A stretch of DNA of 64,000 nucleotides from Prolixibacteraceae bacterium (GCA_019459525.1 JAIBEY010000027.1:1-64000), one strand, 5' to 3'. Counted from the first letter of the stretch, positions 18,539-27,598 are shown. Program-made: numbers and translations. The notes: generated by a model from the sequence alone, not told the origin.

Positions 18539-19483
18539 GTGAAGATACACAGAGATCTGAATAGTTTTTACGCAAAGAAACCGGTACTTACTATTGGTAC
18601 TTTTGATGGAGTTCATTTGGGGCACCGGAAAATTATTGCCCGGCTGCACGATTTGGCTGCAAGCCTGAATGGGGAATCTGTCATTTTTACTTTCGATCCG
18701 CATCCGCGAAAGGTGGTAGCCCCGGGAGAATCGACCCTGCGTATCCTTACCACGCTGGATGAAAAAATTGAATTGTTTGAGCAATCAGGTATTGATCATC
18801 TGATTATTTATCCTTTTACTCCTGAATTTGCGCAACTCAGCTACGAGCAGTTTGTTGAACAGATTTTGGTGGGACAAATTCATACCAAATACCTCGTAGT
18901 TGGATATGATCATAAATTTGGAAAAAACAGACAGGGCGATTTCGAATTTCTAAAGAATTGTGCTGCCAGGTTAGATTTTCAGATCGAGAAGCTGGATGTT
19001 TTGCTGATGAATGAATCCAATATCAGTTCAACAAAAATACGCGAAGCCATTCAGCAGGGCGACTTTGAAACCGCCAACGCCTTTTTAGGATACCCCTTTT
19101 CTTTGCACGGAACTGTGGTTGAAGGACAAAAACTGGGACGAAAAATTCAGTTTCCCACCGCCAATGTGGAAGCTTCCGATCCTGATAAAATTATTCCGGG
19201 GTATGGCGTTTATGCGGTTAAGGCAAGAATTCACGGTCAGGTTTATCGGGGAATGTTAAACATTGGGAGCCGCCCGACCATTAATAACAATGCTGATCAC
19301 CGAAGTATTGAAGTACATATTTTCGATTTTGAATCAGATATTTACGGCGCTCCCATCGAATTGATATTCTATAAAAAGCTTCGCGAAGAGCAGAAGTTTG
19401 CTTCAATCGATGCGTTGAAAGAACAACTGGCCAGGGATAAGACCGATACCCTCAGCTTTTTCGGGGTAACATCTCAGGCATGA
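18539..19483 (+). CDS. ribF: Bifunctional riboflavin kinase / FAD synthetase RibF
   Basis: Makes FMN and FAD from riboflavin. The N-terminal nucleotidyltransferase shows TIGTFDGVHLGHRKI and SSTKIREAIQQGDFETAN. The C-terminal flavokinase has GRKIQFPTANVE and the MLNIGSRPTI motif. Its 314 residues are normal. The start is GTG at 18539 (MKIHRDLNSFYAKKP), with an AGAG-like sequence just before it. Confidence 0.94.
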   Translation: MKIHRDLNSFYAKKPVLTIGTFDGVHLGHRKIIARLHDLAASLNGESVIFTFDPHPRKVVAPGESTLRILTTLDEKIELFEQSGIDHLIIYPFTPEFAQLSYEQFVEQILVGQIHTKYLVVGYDHKFGKNRQGDFEFLKNCAARLDFQIEKLDVLLMNESNISSTKIREAIQQGDFETANAFLGYPFSLHGTVVEGQKLGRKIQFPTANVEASDPDKIIPGYGVYAVKARIHGQVYRGMLNIGSRPTINNNADHRSIEVHIFDFESDIYGAPIELIFYKKLREEQKFASIDALKEQLARDKTDTLSFFGVTSQA

Positions 19484-19542
19484 GCTGGGGTTTGAACTTC
19501 TGGGAAATAATGGCGTGTCGAATTTCAACGAATCGTTGGTTT

Positions 19543-19588
19543 GTTAATTATCATTAACATGCAAAATGGGTTGATTTAATTATCTTTG
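19543..19588 (+). promoter_or_regulatory. Candidate ahcY promoter with upstream palindrome
   Basis: The inverted repeat GTTAAT-TATC-ATTAAC (19543-19558) lies upstream of TATCTTTG (19581-19588), a good -7 box. No well-spaced TTG is present. The palindrome covers the expected -33 region and could be an operator. Confidence 0.4.
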
Positions 19589-19611
19589 CACCCAAAATAT
19601 ATTTTACAAAA

Positions 19612-21030
19612 ATGACTATAAGAACTTTGGAACAATTGGCTTATAAAGTAGCCGATATATCTTTAGCCGATTTCGGTCGAAAAGAAATTGAAATTGCTGA
19701 AAAGGAAATGCCCGGCTTGATGGCTATCCGTAAAAAATATGCAGCTAATAAACCGCTTAAAGGTGCCCGGGTCATGGGCTCCCTTCATATGACTATTCAG
19801 ACGGCTGTTTTGATTGAAACGCTGGCCGAACTTGGCGCTGAAGTACGTTGGGCAAGTTGTAATATTTTCAGTACACAGGATCATGCTGCCGCCGCTATTG
19901 CTGCTGCCGGAATTCCCGTTTTTGCATGGAAAGGCGAAACACTGGCCGAATATTGGTGGTGTACCGAACGGGCTTTGGATTTTGGCAATGGCCTCGGGCC
20001 AACTTTACTGGTTGATGATGGTGGCGATGCAACCATAATGATTCACCGCGGTTTTGAAGCCGAAAAAAATCCGGCGATTCTGGATTTGCCGGTTGAAGCT
20101 GAAGATGAACGCGAACTGAACAGCGCGTTGAAGGAAGTTTTGGCTTTCGATCCGCAACGCTGGACTCGCCAGGTGCCTTTAATTAAAGGAGTTTCGGAAG
20201 AAACCACTACCGGAGTGCATCGTTTGTACCAGATGATGAATGAAGGCAAACTTTTGTTTCCTGCTTTTAATGTGAACGATTCGGTTACCAAATCGAAATT
20301 CGATAATTTGTACGGCTGTCGTGAATCGCTGGCCGATGGAATTAAACGTGCAACGGATGTGATGATTGCCGGAAAAGTAGTTGTTGTAGCCGGTTATGGC
20401 GATGTGGGCAAAGGTTGTGCACACTCCATGCGCAGTTATGGCGCACGCGTAATTGTTACTGAAATTGATCCGATTTGCGCTTTACAGGCTGCCATGGAAG
20501 GTTTTGAAGTAAAAACCATGGAAGATGTAGTTTCTGAGGGAAATATTTTTGTGACCACTACCGGAAATAAGGACATTATTACCGGGGAACATATGGCTGC
20601 CATGAAAGATCAGGCAATTGTGTGCAACATTGGCCATTTTGATAATGAAATTCAGGTTGTTCGCCTCGAAAACTGGCCCGGTATCAGCAAAACAAACATT
20701 AAACCCCAGGTTGATAAATATACGTATCCCGACGGTCATTCCATTTTCCTTTTGGCCGAAGGCCGTTTGGTCAATCTGGGCTGTGCCACAGGTCATCCGT
20801 CATTCGTTATGTCGAACTCATTTACCAACCAAACGTTGGCGCAAATCGAGCTTTGGAAGAAAGATTACGCTGTAAATGTGTATCGTTTGCCAAAGTATCT
20901 CGACGAAGAAGTTGCGCGTTTACACCTGGAACAACTGGGTGTGAAGTTAACGGTATTGTCGGCAGAGCAGGCTGATTATTTGGGCGTTCCTGCTGAAGGC
21001 CCGTATAAACCAGAGCACTACAGGTATTAA
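19612..21030 (+). CDS. ahcY: Adenosylhomocysteinase
   Basis: Hydrolyses S-adenosylhomocysteine to adenosine and homocysteine, keeping the methylation cycle running. Visible features: the substrate region [16 protein letters not shown], the NAD-binding Rossmann motif [15 protein letters not shown], the [26 protein letters not shown] block split around 20740-20820, and the C-terminal KPEHYRY that reaches into the neighbouring subunit. The 472 residues include the insert found in many bacterial and eukaryotic forms. A clear terminator follows. Confidence 0.97.
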   Translation: MTIRTLEQLAYKVADISLADFGRKEIEIAEKEMPGLMAIRKKYAANKPLKGARVMGSLHMTIQTAVLIETLAELGAEVRWASCNIFSTQDHAAAAIAAAGIPVFAWKGETLAEYWWCTERALDFGNGLGPTLLVDDGGDATIMIHRGFEAEKNPAILDLPVEAEDERELNSALKEVLAFDPQRWTRQVPLIKGVSEETTTGVHRLYQMMNEGKLLFPAFNVNDSVTKSKFDNLYGCRESLADGIKRATDVMIAGKVVVVAGYGDVGKGCAHSMRSYGARVIVTEIDPICALQAAMEGFEVKTMEDVVSEGNIFVTTTGNKDIITGEHMAAMKDQAIVCNIGHFDNEIQVVRLENWPGISKTNIKPQVDKYTYPDGHSIFLLAEGRLVNLGCATGHPSFVMSNSFTNQTLAQIELWKKDYAVNVYRLPKYLDEEVARLHLEQLGVKLTVLSAEQADYLGVPAEGPYKPEHYRY

Positions 21031-21060
21031 GATACGTTTTAAGTCAAAATAATTAGTATA

Positions 21061-21092
21061 AGAAAGGAGCTCGCAAAGGCTCCTTTCTTTTT
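21061..21092 (+). terminator. Terminator after ahcY
   Basis: AGAAAGGAGC (21061-21070) pairs with GCTCCTTTCT (21079-21088) and more Ts follow. It is 30 bases after the stop codon. Confidence 0.85.
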
Positions 21093-21134
21093 GACAGAAT
21101 AGTTGTATTTTTCGTCCTGAAAAAACGTTAACCG

Positions 21135-21608
21135 ATGAGTTTCAATCAATATTCGCAAACACTCGAAGAGCTTTCGATCATGGAACAGTTCCGCGATGAA
21201 TATACCGATTTTCCGAAAGGTAAATTATTGAAGTCGGAGTCTCCGGATTTTATCCTGAAAATAAATACCAAAGCCGCAATCGGGATTGAGTTGACCAAGT
21301 TGCACGGAACAGCGGTCAGGAAAGAAAAAACGCATTTTCCCCGCCAGATAAAAGGTTATTGTCCTCCGGAGTTTAACCGCGAGAATATCGAATTTACCAT
21401 CCGTGCGAAAAATGAAAAACTTCCCATTTATCAGCAGAAGCGCTTGAACCAGCTTTGGTTACTCATTACCGCTGACTTGGAGGAAAGCCCGGTGTCGTTT
21501 AACCTCCACAATAAACTCGATAACTGGATTTTCGCTTCCGGATTTCAGAAAATATTTTTGTTCGAACTAAAGAATCGGAAAGTATTTGATCTGAATATTC
21601 AGTTTTAG
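21135..21608 (+). CDS. Hypothetical protein, possible PD-(D/E)XK-like fold
   Basis: A soluble 157-residue protein with no signal peptide. The segment SPDFILKINTKAAIGIELTKL places a PD pair about 13 residues before E-L-T, the layout of a PD-(D/E)XK nuclease core in which the usual Lys is replaced by Thr; a Lys follows directly. Later it has QQKRLNQLWLLITADL and a C-terminal IFLFELKNRKVF. The nuclease suggestion is inference; I do not recognise the family. Its last 4 bases overlap the convergent Rieske-like gene. Confidence 0.7.
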   Translation: MSFNQYSQTLEELSIMEQFRDEYTDFPKGKLLKSESPDFILKINTKAAIGIELTKLHGTAVRKEKTHFPRQIKGYCPPEFNRENIEFTIRAKNEKLPIYQQKRLNQLWLLITADLEESPVSFNLHNKLDNWIFASGFQKIFLFELKNRKVFDLNIQF

Positions 21609-22057
21609 TTGGTGACCGAAATTCTTCCTCCAACTACCGTTGCATGGTATTGTTTCAAAGGCTCAATAGCCGGTCCTTTTATAGGGCTTCCATTACTCCC
21701 GAATATCATGAATTGTGAACCGCATTCAGGACACGTTGCAATCCCACTTCCATTTTCATTGACCTCGACTCTGACCAATGAGGAAACTTCGTGGGTGCAA
21801 GAGGCATCAAAGGCCAGAAATGGGACAGTACTGTCGCCCCAATTGTTGACAATAATAATCCCTCCGTACCCTTCGTTCCCGAAATAATACGATCCTCCCG
21901 GAATATTAAGTTCGATAATGTTCGTGGGATTAACAGTAAAATTGACATATACAGAGGGAACCACCGATACATAATCGTCTTTACATCCGTTAATTCCGAT
22001 GGATAAAAGGAGAGCCAGCAAAACTGTTTTATAGATTTTGGCCGAAAACTGTTTCAT
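21605..22057 (-). CDS. Rieske-like lipoprotein with a 3Cys-1His ligand set
   Basis: The signal peptide ends in a lipobox (LSIGINGC). The C-terminal half has the Rieske [2Fe-2S] layout: a first motif FDASCTHE (CxH), about 16 residues, then a second motif ATCPECGSQF, followed by the typical GSPIKGPAIEPLKQYHA end. In normal Rieske proteins the second motif is CxxH; here it is CPEC, giving three Cys and one His, if a cluster is bound at all. At 150 residues it is a small periplasmic or outer-membrane-anchored protein. No redox partner gene is adjacent. Confidence 0.8.
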   Translation of the reverse strand: MKQFSAKIYKTVLLALLLSIGINGCKDDYVSVVPSVYVNFTVNPTNIIELNIPGGSYYFGNEGYGGIIIVNNWGDSTVPFLAFDASCTHEVSSLVRVEVNENGSGIATCPECGSQFMIFGSNGSPIKGPAIEPLKQYHATVVGGRISVTN

Positions 22058-22133
22058 TTTTTATATCTTTAATCCCTTATAAAACAAAGTAAAGAACAAT
22101 TTATTTCATCCGGATTTAAAAATCTTTAAAAAG

Positions 22134-22580
22134 ATGGAAGATTATATATTTCTTATCATAGCCGTTGCCCTTTCTATTTATAGTGCCGTAACGAAGAAAA
22201 AGAAAAAGGACGGAGCAGTTAACCCTTTGATTGATGGACCGGAGGAACCCAAGAACTCTTTCATGGACCGGTTTTTAGAGGAAGATTTTCTGCCCGACCC
22301 ACCCGCAGAAGTTGTTAAGCCGGTAAAGTTAGTCAGGCCTGCAATGGAAAGGGAACCTTTTTTAACTACCGAACTTTCCGGCAGTGGCGGGCTTTTTCAT
22401 CCTGGGTTTAAACATTCCTTGCCTAAACGTAAGGAAACCGGTTTGAAAACCTCTGTAAAGAAGGCCCCAATTGAAGTCCTGGATACAGCGGATGAAACCG
22501 ACGAAACTCCAGGTTACCTGGAAGATTTTTCGTTGCGAAAAGCTTTTGTTTATTCCGAAATTATGACCAGAAAATATTAA
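22134..22580 (+). CDS. Small single-pass membrane protein of unknown function
   Basis: There are 148 residues. The N-terminus holds one hydrophobic segment (YIFLIIAVALSIYSAV), followed by a basic KKKKKD stop-transfer sequence and then a probably disordered cytoplasmic tail rich in Pro, Glu and Lys. The end, SLRKAFVYSEIMTRKY, is conserved-looking. This layout is seen in many Bacteroidota hypothetical proteins. No function can be assigned. Confidence 0.65.
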   Translation: MEDYIFLIIAVALSIYSAVTKKKKKDGAVNPLIDGPEEPKNSFMDRFLEEDFLPDPPAEVVKPVKLVRPAMEREPFLTTELSGSGGLFHPGFKHSLPKRKETGLKTSVKKAPIEVLDTADETDETPGYLEDFSLRKAFVYSEIMTRKY

Positions 22581-22715
22581 ACCAACGTCGTTATTTCGGA
22601 GTTAAAGAACAACCTGCGAATAATTTCCGGAGACTGAAGAAGATTGAAGTTTTTATGTAACAGTTCGTTAATTGTTTTATAAAACATTAGATTCGTAAAG
22701 ATTAAAAAATTTATA

Positions 22716-22767
22716 TAAGTTTGTATCACGAAAGAGTTCCGCACAGGGCGGAATTCTTTTTTGTTTT
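22716..22767 (+). promoter_or_regulatory. greA leader: -7 box followed at once by a terminator-like hairpin
   Basis: TAAGTTTG (22716-22723) is a -7 box with no clear -33 element. From 22731, a 12-bp stem with one G-T pair (22731-22742 with 22748-22759, inner arms TTCCGC and GCGGAA) is followed by TTTTGTTTT. It is either the terminator of the upstream gene or an attenuator in the greA leader. AAGGAG (22785-22790) lies 6 bases before the greA ATG and is an unusually strong ribosome-binding site for this phylum. Confidence 0.55.
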
Positions 22768-22796
22768 AATATAGTTTTTATAAAAAGGAGAAAACC

Positions 22797-23270
22797 ATGG
22801 GAACGGTTACTTACATTACAGAAGAAGGCCTTCGGAAAATGAAAGAAGAGCTGGAACGGATGACCAAAATTGAACGTCCTGCCATATCGAAGGCAATAGG
22901 TGAAGCTATTGAAAAAGGTGATATTTCGGAAAACGCCGAATACGATGCTGCTAAAGATGCACAGGGTATGCTCGAGGCAAAAATTGCTGTTTTGAGCAGT
23001 AAAATTGCCTCAGCCAGAATTATTGATGAGTCGAAAATCGATACTTCGTCTGTTCAGATGCTCAATAAAGTTACTATCCGGAACAAAACCAATAATGCTA
23101 CCATGCAATATACGATTGTTTCTGAGCCTGAAGCCGATCTTAAATTGGGAAAAATCTCGATTCAAACGCCGATTGCCAAAGGCCTGATGGGTAAAAAGTT
23201 GGGCGATGTGGTTGAAATACAGGTTCCTTCAGGGAAAATGCAGTTCGAAATTGTTGATATTGCAATTTAA
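22797..23270 (+). CDS. greA: Transcription elongation factor GreA
   Basis: Rescues backtracked RNA polymerase by stimulating transcript cleavage. It has the N-terminal coiled coil with the acidic tip GDISENAEYDAAKDAQ and a C-terminal FKBP-like domain (QTPIAKGLMGKKLGDVVEIQVPSG). Its 157 residues are normal. The HIT gene starts 12 bases downstream, so the two are one unit. Confidence 0.96.
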   Translation: MGTVTYITEEGLRKMKEELERMTKIERPAISKAIGEAIEKGDISENAEYDAAKDAQGMLEAKIAVLSSKIASARIIDESKIDTSSVQMLNKVTIRNKTNNATMQYTIVSEPEADLKLGKISIQTPIAKGLMGKKLGDVVEIQVPSGKMQFEIVDIAI

Positions 23271-23282
23271 AAAGCTCAGAAA

Positions 23283-23684
23283 ATGGCCAGCATCTTTACC
23301 AAAATCGTAAACGGTGAAATACCATCCTGGAAAGTGGCTGAGGATGAAAATTATTTTGCTTTTCTGGATATTTTTCCGGTAGCCAAAGGCCATACGCTGG
23401 TTATTCCAAAAAAGGAAGTTGATTACCTTTTTGATTTGGATGACGAAACGTATGCCGGATTGCAGTTGTTTGCAAAGAAAGTGGCACTTGGTATTCAGCG
23501 TGCCATTCGATGCAAAAAAGTGGGTGTAATGGTTTTAGGACTTGAAGTGCCTCATGCACACATTCATTTGGTGCCTATGCAGACGGAAGCCGATTTGCTG
23601 CACTTTTCGAAGAAGTTGTCGTTCAGCAAAGAAGAAATGGCTGAAATTACAGCGGCCATTGCCAAAGAAATAGAGTTGGGTTAA
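23283..23684 (+). CDS. HIT family nucleotide hydrolase/transferase
   Basis: The histidine-triad motif HAHIHLVP is intact near residue 95. The N-terminal SIFTKIVNGEIPSWKV and KGHTLVIPKKEVDYLFDL match the family. The length is 133 residues. Family members hydrolyse AMP-conjugates such as adenosine phosphoramidates; the actual substrate here is unknown. It sits 12 bases after greA and is closed by a terminator. Confidence 0.92.
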   Translation: MASIFTKIVNGEIPSWKVAEDENYFAFLDIFPVAKGHTLVIPKKEVDYLFDLDDETYAGLQLFAKKVALGIQRAIRCKKVGVMVLGLEVPHAHIHLVPMQTEADLLHFSKKLSFSKEEMAEITAAIAKEIELG

Positions 23685-23709
23685 TACCCACATCCATTTG
23701 AACATACAG

Positions 23710-23734
23710 ATCCCGGGGAACCGGGATTTTTTTT
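23710..23734 (+). terminator. Terminator after the HIT gene
   Basis: ATCCCGG (23710-23716), the tetraloop GGAA and CCGGGAT (23721-23727) are followed by a run of Ts. Confidence 0.85.
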
Positions 23735-23797
23735 GCCCTTCTTTTGCCAAACCCAGAGAACAATCGATGTTCTCCCAACTTCGGACTCCGGACTTTT

Positions 23798-24355
23798 TTA
23801 CTTCTTCACCTTATCCGGGTTCTTTTTTACAAAGTCGCTCCAGCTTTTTATGCCCGATTTGGCAACCGGGTTTCTCATCTGAAGGTAATGACACACGGCA
23901 ACGGCAACGGCATCAGTGGCGTCCAGCTCTTTGGGAAGCTCGTTTAAACTAAACATGTTTTTCAGGAAAAAAGCAACCTGCTCTTTGGCTGCGCGGCCCA
24001 TCCCCGTAATTGCCTGTTTTACTTTTAAGGGGGCATACTCAAAAATGGGTATGTTTTTATTCAGAGCCAGTCCCATTACAACGCCTTGCGCCCGGCCCAG
24101 TTTCAGCATGGCTTGAATATCTTTGCCGTAAAAAGGTGACTCAATAGCCAGTTCATCGGGTTTTAACTCATTCAGGAGCGAATTGGTACGTTCGAAAATA
24201 TGCCCCAGTTTTTGGTAGTGATCAGCAAATCCGGTGGTTTTTATTACCCCAACCTGAAGGATGCGCGGTTTGTTGCCGACTATTTCAATGAGCCCGTATC
24301 CCATCACATTGGTACCCGGGTCGATGCCGAGTATTTTTACTGGTTCTTTATCCAT
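23798..24355 (-). CDS. ruvC: Crossover junction endodeoxyribonuclease RuvC
   Basis: Holliday junction resolvase. The acidic catalytic residues are visible in ILGIDPGTNVMGYG (Asp), LAIESPFYG (Glu) and the C-terminal ELDATDAVAVAVCH (Asp). The length is 185 residues. No ruvA or ruvB is nearby, which is common outside Proteobacteria. Confidence 0.95.
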   Translation of the reverse strand: MDKEPVKILGIDPGTNVMGYGLIEIVGNKPRILQVGVIKTTGFADHYQKLGHIFERTNSLLNELKPDELAIESPFYGKDIQAMLKLGRAQGVVMGLALNKNIPIFEYAPLKVKQAITGMGRAAKEQVAFFLKNMFSLNELPKELDATDAVAVAVCHYLQMRNPVAKSGIKSWSDFVKKNPDKVKK

Positions 24356-24685
24356 TTTAGTTCTGTAAAATATTTATTGTTGTATTTTTTACCCCAAACC
24401 CCTGAAGGGGCTTTGACTGTGAACATCGCAACCGATTATCAATGAGCTAAGTCCCCTTTAGGGGATTTAGGGGTTGACAAAAATGGAATACGGCATTATT
24501 TTATTCTCATTACTTAGTTCTAATCTAGCCTCAAAGGTAAAAGATTTATGGTTTGAGAATTTAGGAATGTGGAGATTTGAAAATGAATTTACGATTGAAT
24601 GATTTACAATTTAAATGGCTAAAAGTGAATCGTAAATCCTGATAATTATTTCAACCCGACAACAATCATAACCCTTTCTCAACTT
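24356..24685. other. Intergenic region with paired palindromic elements; no gene seen
   Basis: This 330-base gap between ruvC and the EamA gene holds a CCCC/GGGG palindrome pair at 24391-24478. It also holds a 10-bp inverted repeat, ATTTACGATT (24587-24596) with AATCGTAAAT (24628-24637). No open frame, RNA gene or convincing promoter is visible in the rest. Confidence 0.6.
24391..24478. repeat. Pair of inverted CCCCTNAAGGGG palindromic units
   Basis: The left unit reads ACCCCAAACCCCTGAAGGGG. The right unit, reverse complemented, reads AACCCCTAAATCCCCTAAAG, and so is a second copy in opposite orientation about 40 bases away. Each unit is itself a small palindrome, a REP/BIME-like layout. Confidence 0.6.
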
Positions 24686-25558
24686 TTATTTCTTCTGCTG
24701 ATACCAAATTCCCGAGATAATAAAGGCCAGGCCGATAAATGTGGTATAAAAAATGGTTTCATCCAAAAAAAAGTGAATAAACACCAGCGACAGAAATGGT
24801 GAAAGGAAAATAAGATTGCCGGTTTTGGCGTTGTTTTCGCTCAACTGCATGGCTTTCATCCAGAGAATGTAGGTGATCCCTAATTCGAATAAGCCAACGT
24901 AAATAGCGGCTGGCAAGCCTTTCATGTTCGGCCAGCTAAAGTCGGTGAAAAGGAATGCTGTCAGAATCAGGTAAAGTAACCCGAATGCAAAATTCCAGAA
25001 TAGCTTGAAAATTTCGTCGCGTTTATCAAGAACGCTGAGTATCCAGAAAAGTGCCCATATAATGCTGCTTCCTATAGCAAGCAATGCTCCGGTGAGGTTG
25101 GTGTTGGCCATACCGGCCAGGCTTCCCTGCGAAGAGATAAACACCACACCAACGAAACTAATGAGAATGGCAATAATATTTCGGACTGTAATCTTTTGTT
25201 TCAGTAGTGGCGCCGAAAGCAGGGCAAGCGTAACAGGCCAGATCATATTGAGTGGTTGCGCAACCTGTGCGGGCAAAAGGCTGTATGCCTGAAACAAAAT
25301 GAGGTAATAGCCAAAGGGATTTAAGGCACCCAAAAGGGCCGATTTTCCTAGTCCTGAAATTGAAACGGTGAATAATTCTTTAAGCTTTCCCTGGATGAGA
25401 ATGACAACAAAAAAGGTGAGTAATGAAAATACAGATGCAGTTAAAATTAAATAAAGCGGTGACAATGTTTGTAACCCAAGTTTGAAAGCTGTGGCCACGG
25501 TTGACCACAACACGACTGAGCAAAGTGCATAAAGTTGTGCTTTTGATGACTGTTTCAT
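24686..25558 (-). CDS. EamA/DMT-superfamily transporter
   Basis: A 290-residue integral membrane protein with about ten hydrophobic helices in two EamA halves. It starts LYALCSVVLWSTVATAFKLGL, and the second half contains TGALLAIGSSIIWALFWIL. It probably exports a small metabolite; the substrate cannot be read from the sequence. Its ATG overlaps the stop of the upstream TPR gene by 4 bases, so translation is probably coupled. Confidence 0.88.
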   Translation of the reverse strand: MKQSSKAQLYALCSVVLWSTVATAFKLGLQTLSPLYLILTASVFSLLTFFVVILIQGKLKELFTVSISGLGKSALLGALNPFGYYLILFQAYSLLPAQVAQPLNMIWPVTLALLSAPLLKQKITVRNIIAILISFVGVVFISSQGSLAGMANTNLTGALLAIGSSIIWALFWILSVLDKRDEIFKLFWNFAFGLLYLILTAFLFTDFSWPNMKGLPAAIYVGLFELGITYILWMKAMQLSENNAKTGNLIFLSPFLSLVFIHFFLDETIFYTTFIGLAFIISGIWYQQKK

Positions 25559-27414
25559 GGCTTTGGCGATTCTCTTTCAAGCGGAATGACCTGTTTTGCA
25601 ACGCCCGACTCCTGTAGTTTACGGTATTCACCGCGTGAATCAACTACATAAACACTTCCGGGATAATCGGTCAGCATTTTTTTATACAGCGCCATCGCTT
25701 CGTCTTTTCGGTTCAACTTGTTTTGGTAAATGGCCGCCAATTGAATTAGTGCATCGTCGGCCAGCATTTCCCAACTGTTGTCTTTCAGTATAGATTCGAG
25801 CAAAACGGCTGCTTCGGCGTATTTTCCCTGTTTCTGAAAAATGTTGGCTTTGCGAAAATTCACGTCGTCGATGAGCGAATTAAACGGATGCCATTTGCCG
25901 ACCGAATCCAACGCTAAAATGGCTTCCGGAAAGTGGTTCCTGAAAAGGTGAAGATCGGCACGTGCGAAAATCTGCAGCGGTACTGCGGTGCTGTCGGTTT
26001 CCAGATTTTCACCGATAAAGAGCGCCAGTTCCATGGCATCGTTGGCTATTAATTTCGACGTGCTGGCGCGTAAAGCATCCAGTTGGGCTTTTGCCCACTG
26101 AAAATTACCCATGTAATATCCCAGTTTCGCTTTTTTAAACTTCACATCGTCGCCAAGCAACGTGCTTTTATTGGCTTCAATAACCTGCGAATACGTAATT
26201 ACGGCTTCCCATAAATCGCCCGAATAAACGTAAACATCCGAAAGTTCTGCTTTTAGGGCCGATAATTGCATGGCGTTTATCCCTTTTATAACCAGCCCTT
26301 CGTTTAGTAGCTGAATGGCCTCTGCAGGCTGATTCAGGTAAAATGCCAGCAAATGAGCGTATTCCGTCAGGAGTGGAGTGTTTTCGGGGATATTACCGAG
26401 CAAGGAAAAGGTTTTTGCAAATTCTTCCTTGAGTTGGGTTGCCCTGCCCAAATCATAAATGCCTTCGCTAATAAACCGATCAAATTGCATTTGCATCCGC
26501 TGTTGGATGGCCAGGTTATGGTATTCCGCTTTTTTACCTTTACCCATCAGATATTCGTAAGCCTTAATGGCTTCGTCGTAGTTTTTGTTCGACGCAGCCA
26601 CGTTGGCCAGTCCGAAAATATTGCCATCCTCATTTCCTGTACGCTTGTCGAGCGAAATGGCTTGTCGGATGGCTGCCGGAAAATTTTTATCCTGAATAAA
26701 TAACCAAATCAGTAAACGGGTGTATGAAATTTGTCCGGGTTCTTCCTGAAGCCGTTTCAGGATATAGGTTTTCAACTGTTTCGAAATTTCCTGATCGTTA
26801 TCCATCGATAAAACCGATTGAATATTGCTTTTTACAATTTCGAGATTGGTTTCTTTTTGCTTTATCCATGCCAGGTATTCTTTCATCATCAGGTCGTAAT
26901 TGCGCATGTAATAATAAACGCGGGCCAGCTCATAGTTGTAACTGTCTGGGCTTTGATTCGCTCTCCCTTTGATGTAAACTTTCTCGGCAAATTCAAATTC
27001 ACGACGATTAATAAACTGATTGGCCAGGTTTGGAATATCACCCGGATTGTTTGAGATCGATTCAATTGCCTTTTCGTATAATTTTACCGACTCAGCTGGC
27101 TGTCCGATCGTTTTTTTCAGGAAGCCCCATTGAACGTACCAATACAAATCGGCAGAATTGCCGCGTAAGCCTTTACGGATTTCCTTTTCAGCCTTTTCAT
27201 AATCAGGAATTCCCAATAAACAATCGAGATAAATAGTAAAATATCCTTCGGCTTTGGTATTCGAGTAAAGCTTTTCATACAATTCGGCAGCCTTTCCAAA
27301 TTCTTTTTCCTGGTAGTATTTGCTGGCCAGAATCGACATGTTTTGCAGATCTTGCGTTTGTCCAAAAACGAGTACCGGAGCCAATAAAAATAGGATTCTG
27401 AGCAAGGTTTTCAT
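25555..27414 (-). CDS. Secreted tetratricopeptide-repeat protein
   Basis: About 619 residues with a signal peptide (MKTLLRILFLLAPVLVFGQ) and repeated TPR helices along the whole length, such as ASKYYQEKEFGKAAELYEKLYS, FRKANIFQKQGKYAEAAVLLES and LAAIYQNKLNRKDEAMALYKKML. It is probably a periplasmic or outer-membrane-associated scaffold. The frame runs eight codons further up, but the ATG at 27414 gives the signal peptide. The EamA gene overlaps it by 4 bases. Confidence 0.85.
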   Translation of the reverse strand: MKTLLRILFLLAPVLVFGQTQDLQNMSILASKYYQEKEFGKAAELYEKLYSNTKAEGYFTIYLDCLLGIPDYEKAEKEIRKGLRGNSADLYWYVQWGFLKKTIGQPAESVKLYEKAIESISNNPGDIPNLANQFINRREFEFAEKVYIKGRANQSPDSYNYELARVYYYMRNYDLMMKEYLAWIKQKETNLEIVKSNIQSVLSMDNDQEISKQLKTYILKRLQEEPGQISYTRLLIWLFIQDKNFPAAIRQAISLDKRTGNEDGNIFGLANVAASNKNYDEAIKAYEYLMGKGKKAEYHNLAIQQRMQMQFDRFISEGIYDLGRATQLKEEFAKTFSLLGNIPENTPLLTEYAHLLAFYLNQPAEAIQLLNEGLVIKGINAMQLSALKAELSDVYVYSGDLWEAVITYSQVIEANKSTLLGDDVKFKKAKLGYYMGNFQWAKAQLDALRASTSKLIANDAMELALFIGENLETDSTAVPLQIFARADLHLFRNHFPEAILALDSVGKWHPFNSLIDDVNFRKANIFQKQGKYAEAAVLLESILKDNSWEMLADDALIQLAAIYQNKLNRKDEAMALYKKMLTDYPGSVYVVDSRGEYRKLQESGVAKQVIPLERESPKP

Positions 27415-27477
27415 GAACCGATGATTAGATTGAACCACAAAAATAACAATCCATAGCGTTTCGCGCAGATTATTTGC

Positions 27478-27555
27478 ACCACAGATTGCTCCGATTTACA
27501 CAGATCGGGAATTAAATGATGTTTTCAATTTGTGTTTATTTGTGTAATCTGTGGT
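27478..27555. repeat. Palindromic repeat with ACCACAGATT / AATCTGTGGT ends
   Basis: The perfect 10-bp ends ACCACAGATT (27478-27487) and AATCTGTGGT (27546-27555) enclose inner words ACACAGAT and TTTGTGT in inverted order. It resembles the elements at 14356 and 32952 and lies in the divergent gap between the TPR gene and lipA. Confidence 0.65.
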
Positions 27556-27573
27556 AAAGACAGGTATAAGGCT

Positions 27574-27581
27574 TAAATTTG
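27574..27581 (+). promoter_or_regulatory. Candidate -7 box for lipA
   Basis: TAAATTTG fits TAnnTTTG. A TTTG at 27539 is too far upstream to be a good -33 element. Transcription from here would give only a 5-11 base leader. Confidence 0.35.
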
Positions 27582-27598
27582 CGCAAATTTTTATGCGA

